64,000 nucleotides of DNA from Chryseobacterium paludis (GTDB lineage: Bacteria; Bacteroidota; Bacteroidia; Flavobacteriales; Weeksellaceae): NCBI RefSeq assembly GCF_025403485.1, contig NZ_CP099966.1, positions 1,550,001 through 1,614,000 on the forward strand. The letters are read 5' to 3'. The position numbers and the translations under genes are program-made. Below are positions 1-6,569 of the stretch, piece after piece. The notes beneath the pieces are model-generated. The model saw only the letters and a list, made by a program, of their open reading frames with translations. It was not told where the DNA came from and searched no databases. Every line of letters begins with the position of its first letter. The first letter of the stretch is position 1.

Positions 1-125
1 TCACGAACTGTCGCGCAACTGTAAGTAACACACCAAAGGTTTTTGTCCTTGCAGATCCACTGCCAGAAGCGGGAAGGATGACAAAACTGTTACAAGTCAG
101 GAGACCTGCCTGTTCCGAATTGACA
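1..125 (+). promoter_or_regulatory. Cobalamin (B12) riboswitch aptamer, 5' end cut off by the window
   Basis: The conserved core of the AdoCbl riboswitch is visible in the + direction. It comprises the CGCGCAACTGTAAG block (12-25), CCACTG (57-62), GGGAAGG (71-77) and the B12 box AAGTCAGGAGACCTGCC (94-110). The 5' half of the P1 stem lies before base 1. The next gene downstream is metE, the B12-independent methionine synthase and a classic target of B12 repression, so the element very probably switches metE off when cobalamin is present. No obvious U-run terminator follows the aptamer, and about 415 nt separate it from the metE start, so the expression platform is not identified. Confidence 0.9.
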
Positions 126-213
126 ATGCTTTCGCGGTTTGAAGCTTTTGGTCATACAGATGATACTTTTTGAACGTATTGGGTTGTTTAGACTTGGAAT
201 GGATATGAGTTTA

Positions 214-377
214 AACGCAAAGATTTATTATAAAGATTCCTTAGTTTTAAGGAGCAAAGAGATGCGACGCTGTCGCTGATGAAGCTTATGGATAAAACGC
301 ATGCTTCTTCAAAATCAATGAAATTGATTTCTCCTTTGCCTTCTTAAATAAGAAGAATTAGAAATAAACTTTGCGTT
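214..377. repeat. Nested palindromic element with six internal stems, between riboswitch and metE
   Basis: The outer arms AACGCAAAG (214-222) and CTTTGCGTT (369-377) pair and continue as TTTATT (224-229) with AATAAA (363-368), giving 15 bp with one bulged A. Inside are a hairpin TCCTTA/TAAGGA (238-253), a stem GCAAAG/CTTTGC (254-259 with 334-339) and a hairpin CTTCTTA/TAAGAAG (340-355). The middle stem encloses GCGAC/GTCGC (264-276), GAAGC/GCTTC (281-307) and AAATCAA/TTGATTT (312-330). This nested, cloverleaf-like layout is read directly from the sequence. That it is a dispersed intergenic repeat is inference. No open frame is seen in it. Confidence 0.7.
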
Positions 378-539
378 AAAAAAAATTATTTCAAAGTTAC
401 TCTCTAATCTCTTCCTTAAACAGGAAAATTACGTCCATATTGTATCTTCTCTATTGCTGAAAACTCTTTCCCGATCGTATTACGAAGCATTCTAAAAGAA
501 CTTTTAAAAACTAAAATTTAATTAAAAGTTTAAAAGAAA

Positions 540-2849
540 ATGCAAACACACATCCTAGGTTACCCGCGAATTGGTAGCAACAGAGAACTCAAAAAAGCCT
601 GCGAGCAATATTGGTCGGGCAAAACAACATTACAGGAACTTTTAGAGGTTGGAAAAACCATCAGAAAACAAAACTGGAAATTACAACAGGATGCCGGAAT
701 CGATCTTATTCCATCGAATGATTTTTCATTCTACGATCAGGTATTGGATATGACACTGTCAGTTGGTGCTATTCCTGCCCGTTATCAGGACATTACTTCA
801 AATGAACTTGATCTGTATTTTGCTATGGCAAGAGGCCATCAGAAAGAAGGTTTAGATATTACGGCGATGGAAATGACAAAATGGTTTGACACCAATTACC
901 ATTATATCGTTCCTGAATTTCAGAAAGATCAACAATTCAGATTATTCTCCAATAAGATCGTCAATGAATTTATTGAAGCTAAAGAAGCAGGGATCAGTGT
1001 AAAACCTGTTATCATTGGATTGGTAACGTATTTACTATTAGGAAAGGAAAAAGAAGATGGCTTTGACAAACTAGATCTGGTTCAGAACTTGCTTCCTGTT
1101 TATACTGAAATTTTAAAAGAGTTAGAAAATAATGGTGCTGAATGGATCCAGTTTGATGAACCGTTTCTAGCTTTAGATCTTGATCAAAAAGCAAAAGAAG
1201 TTTACCAATCTGTTTATACTCAGATCACAGAACAATTCCCGAATCTTAAATTCATCGTTACCACCTATTTTGATGGATTAAAAGATAATCTTTCACTAGC
1301 GACTACTCTACCAATTGATGCTTTACATATTGATCTGGTACGCGCTCCGGAACAGTTGGATGAAGTTCTTACTGCCATTCCTGAAACGTTGATTCTGTCA
1401 TTGGGAGTTGTTGACGGAAGAAATATCTGGAAAAATGATTTCAACCAGTCTCTGGCTTTTATCAAGAAAGCCATAACCGCATTAGGTTCTGAAAGAGTTT
1501 TTATTGCTCCTTCATGCTCACTACTTCACTCTCCTTTCGATCTTGATCTGGAGAAAAATGAAAAGATATTATCTCCTGAAATCAAGCAATGGATGGCTTT
1601 TGCCAAACAGAAGGTTTCTGAAATTGTTACTTTGAAAAAATTAGCCTCAGAAAATCCAGATTATAGCACACTGCAGGAGTTGGCTGAAAATAAACAAGCT
1701 ATTGAAAACCGTAAAGTTTCAACCTTAATTCATAATCAGGATGTGAAAAATCGTGTTGCGGTAACGACAGAAAATGATGCGCAAAGAAACAGTCCGTTTA
1801 ATGTAAGAAAAGAAGCACAGCAGAATGCACTAGAACTTCCGTTATTCCCAACCACTACGATTGGATCTTTCCCTCAAACTAAAGAAGTAAGAAGCTGGAG
1901 AGCCCAATTCAAAAAAGGAGATCTGACGGCTCAGAAGTACGATCAATTGCTTAAAGAAGAAACCCAAAGAACCATCAACTGGCAGGAAGAAATAGGAATT
2001 GATGTGTTGGTTCATGGAGAATTTGAACGAAATGATATGGTTGAATATTTTGGGGAGCAACTGGCTGGATTTGCATTTACTCAAAATGGGTGGGTTCAGA
2101 GTTATGGAAGCCGTTGTGTAAAACCACCCGTCATTTATGGAGATATTCACAGACCACAACCGATGACCGTTTATTGGTCACAATACGCTCAATCTTTAAC
2201 GCAAAAATGGGTTAAAGGAATGTTGACAGGTCCTGTAACGATCCTTCAATGGTCTTTTGTACGCGATGATCAGCCTCGTTCTACAACCTGTAAGCAGATT
2301 GCTTTGGCAATCCGTGACGAAGTAAACGATCTTGAAAAAGCAGGAATCAGAATTATCCAGATCGATGAACCCGCCATCAGAGAAGGTCTTCCTTTACGAA
2401 AAGCCGAATGGCAGAATTACCTGCACTGGGCTGTAGAAGCTTTTAGAATTTCTGCAAGTGGTGTTGAAGATGCTACGCAAATCCATACGCATATGTGTTA
2501 TTCTGAATTTAATGACATCATCCACAATATCGCTGATATGGATGCTGATGTAATCACAATAGAATGCTCAAGAAGCCAAATGGAATTACTGAATGCTTTT
2601 GCAGACTTTAAATACCCTAACGAGATCGGTCCGGGAGTTTATGACATTCACTCTCCAAGAGTTCCATCGAAAGAGGAGATGGTAGCATTACTAAAAAAAG
2701 CACAAGCCGTAATCCCAGCAGAACAACTTTGGGTAAATCCAGACTGTGGATTAAAGACCCGTCATTGGGATGAAACTGAAAAAGCATTGATCGCGATGGT
2801 AGCAGCTTCGAAAGAGGTCGCTGCAGCTTATGCGACTGAGAAAGTTTAA
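540..2849 (+). CDS. metE: 5-methyltetrahydropteroyltriglutamate--homocysteine methyltransferase, B12-independent (MetE)
   Basis: Transfers the methyl group of 5-methyl-tetrahydrofolate polyglutamate directly to homocysteine, making methionine without cobalamin. The 769 residues match the usual family length. The N-terminal barrel opens with the LGYPRIGSNRELK signature, and the catalytic C-terminal barrel holds the zinc ligands His651 and Cys653 (THMCYSEF), Glu675 (ITIECSRS) and Cys736 (NPDCGLKTR). The IQIDEPAIREGLPLRK motif precedes them. The ATG follows an A-rich stretch and no Shine-Dalgarno is seen, as is normal for Flavobacteriia. The gene lies downstream of a cobalamin riboswitch, so B12-dependent repression is expected, implying that a B12-dependent MetH exists elsewhere. 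A decayed second copy of its 3' end lies about 1 kb downstream. Confidence 0.97.
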   Translation: MQTHILGYPRIGSNRELKKACEQYWSGKTTLQELLEVGKTIRKQNWKLQQDAGIDLIPSNDFSFYDQVLDMTLSVGAIPARYQDITSNELDLYFAMARGHQKEGLDITAMEMTKWFDTNYHYIVPEFQKDQQFRLFSNKIVNEFIEAKEAGISVKPVIIGLVTYLLLGKEKEDGFDKLDLVQNLLPVYTEILKELENNGAEWIQFDEPFLALDLDQKAKEVYQSVYTQITEQFPNLKFIVTTYFDGLKDNLSLATTLPIDALHIDLVRAPEQLDEVLTAIPETLILSLGVVDGRNIWKNDFNQSLAFIKKAITALGSERVFIAPSCSLLHSPFDLDLEKNEKILSPEIKQWMAFAKQKVSEIVTLKKLASENPDYSTLQELAENKQAIENRKVSTLIHNQDVKNRVAVTTENDAQRNSPFNVRKEAQQNALELPLFPTTTIGSFPQTKEVRSWRAQFKKGDLTAQKYDQLLKEETQRTINWQEEIGIDVLVHGEFERNDMVEYFGEQLAGFAFTQNGWVQSYGSRCVKPPVIYGDIHRPQPMTVYWSQYAQSLTQKWVKGMLTGPVTILQWSFVRDDQPRSTTCKQIALAIRDEVNDLEKAGIRIIQIDEPAIREGLPLRKAEWQNYLHWAVEAFRISASGVEDATQIHTHMCYSEFNDIIHNIADMDADVITIECSRSQMELLNAFADFKYPNEIGPGVYDIHSPRVPSKEEMVALLKKAQAVIPAEQLWVNPDCGLKTRHWDETEKALIAMVAASKEVAAAYATEKV

Positions 2850-2877
2850 TAGAGCTGATTATTATTTTTTTATTGAG

Positions 2878-2904
2878 GCAGGAGTGAAAGCTCCTGCTTT
2901 TTTA
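2878..2904 (+). terminator. Intrinsic terminator of metE
   Basis: GCAGGAG (2878-2884) pairs with CTCCTGC (2891-2897) over a 6-nt loop and is followed by a run of T. It lies 28 nt after the metE stop codon. A degenerate copy of the same hairpin recurs near 3885-3910. Confidence 0.85.
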
Positions 2905-2955
2905 TTAGCTCCATCTTTCGTATCTTAAGCTCCTTAATTAAAAAACACAAAAAAA

Positions 2956-3708
2956 ATGGAAAACAAACAAAAAGCAATAGCACTTTTAAATGCTATTGAA
3001 ACTCGGGTACATCTTGATCACATCAATGAAGCGAAGTATGTGCAACACAATCTGAATATTGCTGAAGGGCCCGCAGGCTTAGCCACCTTATTTTCTCAGC
3101 TTCCGATAGATACAACAAAGGTAAATATCATAAGAGCTTTTCAAGACGGTGATTATGCTTTCTGCCATGTAGATTACAACTTTTTTGGTCCAAAAACAGG
3201 CTTCGATATCTTCCGTTTCGAAGATGGAAAGGCTGTAGAACACTGGGATAATCTTCAGGAAACGTCTGGTCCAAACCCAAGTGGACACACTATGACAGAT
3301 GGTGCAACGACAATTAAGGATTTAGACAAAACAGAAGCTAACAAAACATTAGCAAGAGGCTTTGTAGAAGATATTTTAGTACAGGGGAAAATGGAAAGAT
3401 TAAACAGTTACATTGATGGTGAAAACTATACCCAGCACAACCCGCAAATAGGCGATGGCCTATCGGGATTGGGAAAGGCCATGGATCATATGGCTTCTCA
3501 AGGCATTACTATGCAATATGACACCATTCACTTAGTATTGGGTGAAGGTAATTTTGTGCTCACAACAAGCGAAGGTTATTTTGCAGGAAAACACACTTCT
3601 TTCTACGATTTATTCCGTATCGAAAACGGAAAAATTATCGAACATTGGGATACCATAGAAGAAATTCCATCAAAAGAAAATTGGAAAAATAACAATGGAA
3701 AGTTTTAA
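2956..3708 (+). CDS. Tandem SnoaL-like / NTF2-fold protein
   Basis: A 250-residue cytosolic protein with no signal peptide. It is made of two similar halves (about 5-105 and 130-242). Each half carries a YxQHN motif early (YVQHNLNIAEG; YTQHNPQIGDG) and ends with an aromatic-rich strand pattern (DIFRFEDGKAVEHWD; DLFRIENGKIIEHWD). This is the pattern of predicted SnoaL-like proteins of the NTF2 cone fold, here duplicated. The substrate is unknown; relatives are small-molecule isomerases or cyclases and uncharacterised stress proteins. The gene has its own downstream hairpin and is bracketed by the real metE 3' end on the left and a metE 3' fossil on the right. Confidence 0.8.
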   Translation: MENKQKAIALLNAIETRVHLDHINEAKYVQHNLNIAEGPAGLATLFSQLPIDTTKVNIIRAFQDGDYAFCHVDYNFFGPKTGFDIFRFEDGKAVEHWDNLQETSGPNPSGHTMTDGATTIKDLDKTEANKTLARGFVEDILVQGKMERLNSYIDGENYTQHNPQIGDGLSGLGKAMDHMASQGITMQYDTIHLVLGEGNFVLTTSEGYFAGKHTSFYDLFRIENGKIIEHWDTIEEIPSKENWKNNNGKF

Positions 3709-3730
3709 ATGATTCCTTTTTTTGTAGTTC

Positions 3731-3756
3731 AAAGCCATTCTCAAGAGAATGGCTTT
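3731..3756 (+). terminator. Strong hairpin after the SnoaL-like gene
   Basis: AAAGCCATTCTC pairs perfectly with GAGAATGGCTTT over a 2-nt loop (12 bp). It lies 22 nt past the stop codon. The U-run on the + side is weak, while a T-rich tract precedes it, so termination is likely but not certain. Confidence 0.65.
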
Positions 3757-3810
3757 GGTATTAAAAAGTAATACACTTATTAATTACATTATTAATGTTA
3801 TCGCTATAGA

Positions 3811-3910
3811 ATGAAACTTCAAAGAAGTGACAGCAGCTTATGCTAAAGAAAGTTTAATAGAATTGATTATTATTTTTATATTGCAAGGCATGAGAAAACT
3901 CCTGCTTTTT
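3811..3910 (+). pseudogene. Fossil duplicate of the metE 3' end and its terminator
   Basis: From 3821 the sequence AAAGAAGTGACAGCAGCTTA followed by TGCTAAAGAAAGTTTAATAG tracks metE 2811-2852 closely. The similarity continues through the TTGATTATTATTTTT tail to a degenerate version of the metE terminator ending in CTCCTGCTTTTT. The encoded KEVTAAYAKE resembles the metE C-terminal KEVAAAYATE. The copy has lost two bases near the stop, carries an in-frame TGA just upstream and lacks the rest of metE. It is a decayed duplicate, not a functional gene. Confidence 0.8.
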
Positions 3911-3929
3911 AGTTAAAAAAAAGAAATCA

Positions 3930-4585
3930 ATGACCCCAGAAGAGTTCGTAAAAATTTCTATATAGAAAAACAAAATATTCTTAATTCAAGTTTTGATACT
4001 CAATCTGAATTCAGAACTTATGTCTCAACCAAAATAGAAGAATTACATCTTAATGAAATTGAAACTGAAAAATTAAAGACAATAGTCTCTGCTCTTTTAA
4101 CAGACACATTTTATACTATTTTACTTGGTTTGGACGGTTCTGCTAGTATTGGAAGTTCACAAGAGACTTTTAAAATCTATGATGAAGAAGAAAACTTGAT
4201 TTCAGAATGCGGAGATTTAGAGGGCTATGCCTATGAGTATTTTCATGAAAATGGATTAGAAACTGAACATTCAAAATGCGATTTTATAGCTCAAATCCAT
4301 TTTAAAAAAGAAAGAGACGGAGGAAGAAATCAGTATGTAAAGAGTGACTATAGATCACAATTAGTTTTTAATTTTGATGATTTTCAAACTTCTCATCGTC
4401 AAATTTATATTGGAACAAATTATGCTTTTCCTGGGGATTTGGTAAATGCAGAAATCGATATTTTATCCCAGGAATATTTTCACAGAAAATTAAAAGCAGG
4501 TATGGGGTTTAAGTTTTATGAGGGACCTCAGTTAATAGGCACAGGCAGGATTATTAAGATTATAAATTCCAAACTACAGAAATAA
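3930..4585 (+). pseudogene. Frameshifted gene for a protein with a stand-alone EF-Tu domain III-like C-terminus
   Basis: An ATG at 3930 opens MTPEEFVKIS and stops after 11 codons at 3963-3965. One extra A in the A5 tract at 3950-3954 would join it to a long open frame running to 4585 (about 218 residues). The C-terminal ~100 residues match the layout of EF-Tu domain III: a GGRNQYV...YRSQLVF segment (EF-Tu has GGRHTPFF..YRPQFYF), then FPGD, a hydrophobic strand, and GMGFKFYEGPQLIGTGRII (EF-Tu has GLRFAIREGGRTVGAGVV). No GTPase domain is present. The N-terminal half is unrecognised. Without the frameshift correction, translation could only start at an internal TTG near 4130. Function unknown. 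Confidence 0.65.
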
Positions 4586-4586
4586 C

Positions 4587-5096
4587 ATGAAGTACTCATT
4601 TGTTTTAATTTTAATTTCGATATCATTATTTGGTCAGTCAAGAAATGAAATACAAAATCAAATAAAATTTAGAAACTATAGCCATTTAGATAGTATTGAT
4701 GTTTATTCAAATGATTATCCAACCAAACTTATTGAAGGTTCTGGATTCATAAGAAATAAAAAGAATAAAAATATTGGTTCAATAGGTTACTCCATTCAAG
4801 TAACAAAAGATAAAAATAACAAGATCATTCGCGTTTTAAAATCTGAATCTGATTACTATGATAAATACCATAAAAATCCTCAAAAAAGTATAACCAGTGA
4901 AATCTGAGTTTATTTTGATGATTTTCAACAACCTGATTTAGCAAAATATACATCTGAAATTTTCATATCCGATTCATTAGTAAAAACCGAAACCAAACTC
5001 TTTGATTTAAAGGAAAACAATAATGATGCACCCGGATTTAAAACCATTAAAGACCTATTAGAAAAAATGAAAAATGAAAAATTCTTGGAATTATAA
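4587..5096 (+). pseudogene. Small secreted protein gene interrupted by an in-frame TGA
   Basis: The ATG follows the previous stop by one base, so the two genes form an operon. The first 18 residues (MKYSFVLILISISLFGQS) are a clear Sec signal peptide, and 106 codons follow to TGA at 4905-4907. The same frame then stays open for 62 more codons (VYFDDFQQPDLAKYTSEIF..., ending KNEKFLEL) to TAA at 5094-5096. The downstream part has normal codon use, so this looks like one 169-residue protein broken by a single nonsense mutation. No family recognised. Its partner gene upstream is also broken, suggesting joint decay of the pair. Confidence 0.65.
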
Positions 5097-5099
5097 AAG

Positions 5100-5126
5100 A
5101 AAAGCATCCCATTGGAATGCTTTTTT
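5100..5126 (+). terminator. Intrinsic terminator downstream of the interrupted secreted-protein gene
   Basis: AAAAGCATCC and GGAATGCTTTT pair with one bulged base around a CATT loop and are followed by T residues. The hairpin lies between convergent genes and could serve both strands. Confidence 0.7.
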
Positions 5127-5158
5127 GTAAATTTTATTTAAATAAATTTTTCTCTGAA

Positions 5159-5518
5159 TTATTCACCCTTTAATTTCTTAACTTCTTCTCTCAACAAGCC
5201 AATATAATCCTGCAAATTTTTAATAATCTCTATACTTAACTCATTATTAAAAGTATGGATATTCGACCCTGAAGCCGGACTATCATTAAACGTAGCATTA
5301 CTATTATTAATTATTACTGTAGCTTCATCTTCCTCATAGATCTCCTCAACCGGCACTTCAAGAAAATTAGCAATCTTATCCCATTCCTCATGTATTATTT
5401 TCACATCTCCGCCTTCCTTTCTACAGTAATTGGATACATCGGTAGCAATTACATCAGCAATTTGCTGTTGAGTATATCCTTTTTTCTTCCTTAGAACACG
5501 TAATTTTTCTTTTTGCAT
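5159..5518 (-). CDS. XRE-family helix-turn-helix regulator
   Basis: A 119-residue protein. Residues 4-60 form a Cro/CI-type HTH: LRVLRKKKGYTQQQIADVIATD supplies helices 1-3, followed by the AKITDWDKIANFLEVPVEEIYEED-like closing segment common to the family. The C-terminal third is hydrophilic and ends in a likely coiled coil (IIKNLQDYIGLLREEVKKLKGE) that may mediate dimerisation. It is a single gene, convergent with the broken pair before it. A TATATTTG box at 5533-5540 (minus strand) is placed to be its promoter. The operator and targets are not evident. Similar small solo XRE proteins are common in Chryseobacterium. Confidence 0.85.
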   Translation of the reverse strand: MQKEKLRVLRKKKGYTQQQIADVIATDVSNYCRKEGGDVKIIHEEWDKIANFLEVPVEEIYEEDEATVIINNSNATFNDSPASGSNIHTFNNELSIEIIKNLQDYIGLLREEVKKLKGE

Positions 5519-5532
5519 AATCTGCTTTTTTA

Positions 5533-5540
5533 CAAATATA
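5533..5540 (-). promoter_or_regulatory. Promoter -7 box for the XRE gene
   Basis: Minus strand reads TATATTTG, matching the Bacteroidetes TAnnTTTG element, 15 nt upstream of the start codon. No matching TTG was found at the expected -33 spacing. Confidence 0.5.
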
Positions 5541-5686
5541 AAAAAAATAAGACTTTGTTTCCTTAAATGCCTCTAAGTCATATTTAAAAACAATTTATTC
5601 CCAATTGTATTTTATCATTTTATAGCACAAAAGGAGATCAAATAAATTAATATTGAACAAGTTATGCTTTTTAAATTTTAATTACC

Positions 5687-5694
5687 TAATTTTG
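5687..5694 (+). promoter_or_regulatory. Possible promoter -7 box for the J-domain gene
   Basis: TAATTTTG fits TAnnTTTG and would give a leader of about 105 nt before the ATG at 5807. The upstream -33 element is not evident, so the call is tentative. Confidence 0.4.
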
Positions 5695-5806
5695 CACCCC
5701 GAAATAAGGATTCATATGATGACCTCTTCACTAACAGTATTACATAAATAAATGCTGACGAAGATAGCGATTAGATAGAACCTTAAAAATCAGTAAATAT
5801 TTAGTT

Positions 5807-6253
5807 ATGAAAAGAGTTGGTGAACACAGAAAGCTTCTTGGGGTTGATAAAACAGTTACTTTAAAAGAGTTAAAGACGATTTATAGAAATACGATGAAAG
5901 ATTCACATCCTGATAAATTCATCAATGACGAAGCCGGGAAACTGGAAGCAGAAGAAAAAAGCAAATCTGTGATCGAAGCTTACCATTTTTTGGTGAGTAT
6001 CAACCCGGAAACACAGGAAAAATACAAAGAAGAATACACGGAAACGATTACAAAATCTATTATTCAGGATTTCTATTTTGAAAAGCAGATTTTAAAAGTT
6101 CAGCATTTGAATGGCAAAATGTATGAATATATTGGGGTTCCAAGAAATACCTATATTAAAATGGTTAATGCTGATTCACCAAGCCGCTTTGCAAGAAGAC
6201 ACATCTATGGAAGTTTTATTTATAGAAAGTCTGGTGAAGTAATGGCAGATTAA
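5807..6253 (+). CDS. J-domain protein with C-terminal KTSC domain
   Basis: A 148-residue cytosolic protein. Residues 8-65 form a J-domain with the intact HPD tripeptide at 34-36, which stimulates the ATPase of a DnaK-type chaperone. A helical linker follows (66-95). From about 100 the sequence LNGKMYEYIGVPRNTYIKM and then SRFARRHIYGSF fits the KTSC domain, named for its Lys-Thr-Ser-Cys lysyl-tRNA-synthetase-associated occurrence. That domain is a small fold of unclear, possibly RNA-binding, role. The glycine/cysteine region of true DnaJ is absent, so this is a specialised co-chaperone. It is monocistronic and has its own terminator. Confidence 0.8.
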   Translation: MKRVGEHRKLLGVDKTVTLKELKTIYRNTMKDSHPDKFINDEAGKLEAEEKSKSVIEAYHFLVSINPETQEKYKEEYTETITKSIIQDFYFEKQILKVQHLNGKMYEYIGVPRNTYIKMVNADSPSRFARRHIYGSFIYRKSGEVMAD

Positions 6254-6274
6254 TCTTTTCTGTAAAAGATAATG

Positions 6275-6306
6275 AAGGCTTTCAGTTTGTTCTGGAAGCC
6301 TTTTTT
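6275..6306 (+). terminator. Intrinsic terminator of the J-domain gene
   Basis: AAGGCTTTCAG (6275-6285) pairs with CTGGAAGCCTT (6292-6302), 11 bp with one G-U, over a 6-nt loop. The stem runs into TTTT. Confidence 0.9.
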
Positions 6307-6520
6307 GTTATGGAAAAAATGAGATCTTTAAGTTTTGGCTAAATTGTTTATGCTTATTGATAAGCGGGTTAAAACCTGCTCCTATTGATTGACTTTTTCT
6401 TTAGCAGATTGAGCAGATGACGCAGATTTTCATCTAGATTTCGACCCACTTTGTCATTCCGTAGGAATCTAAACTTATACCTCAAGTCATAAAACTATTC
6501 AATAAAGAATCCAAACAAAA

Positions 6521-6545
6521 AACCGTATCAAAAATTGATACGGTT
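6521..6545 (-). terminator. Intrinsic terminator of the efflux operon
   Basis: AACCGTATCAA and TTGATACGGTT form an 11-bp stem over a 3-nt loop. On the minus strand it is followed by TTTTTTG. It lies 25 nt past the stop codon of the RND pump gene. Confidence 0.9.
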
Positions 6546-6569
6546 TCTAGGTTAATTAAGGTTGTTATA

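Larger units (their letters stand above)
6254..6569. other. Intergenic region with terminators and low-complexity repeat-like sequence, no gene
   Basis: Apart from the two terminators listed separately, this 316-nt gap holds three imperfect 9-bp units (AGCAGATTG, AGCAGATGA, CGCAGATTT at 6403-6429) and a small hairpin GCTTAT/ATAAGC near 6352-6365. No credible reading frame was found on either strand. Confidence 0.6.

Noticed and set aside
3731..3756. Hairpin considered as an attachment site or insertion-sequence end
   Set aside because: No transposase, target duplication or partner repeat of this hairpin is seen; a terminator explains it better.
4905..4907. TGA read as selenocysteine in the secreted-protein gene
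   Set aside because: No SECIS-like hairpin is visible just downstream and the protein shows no redox motif; a nonsense mutation is simpler.
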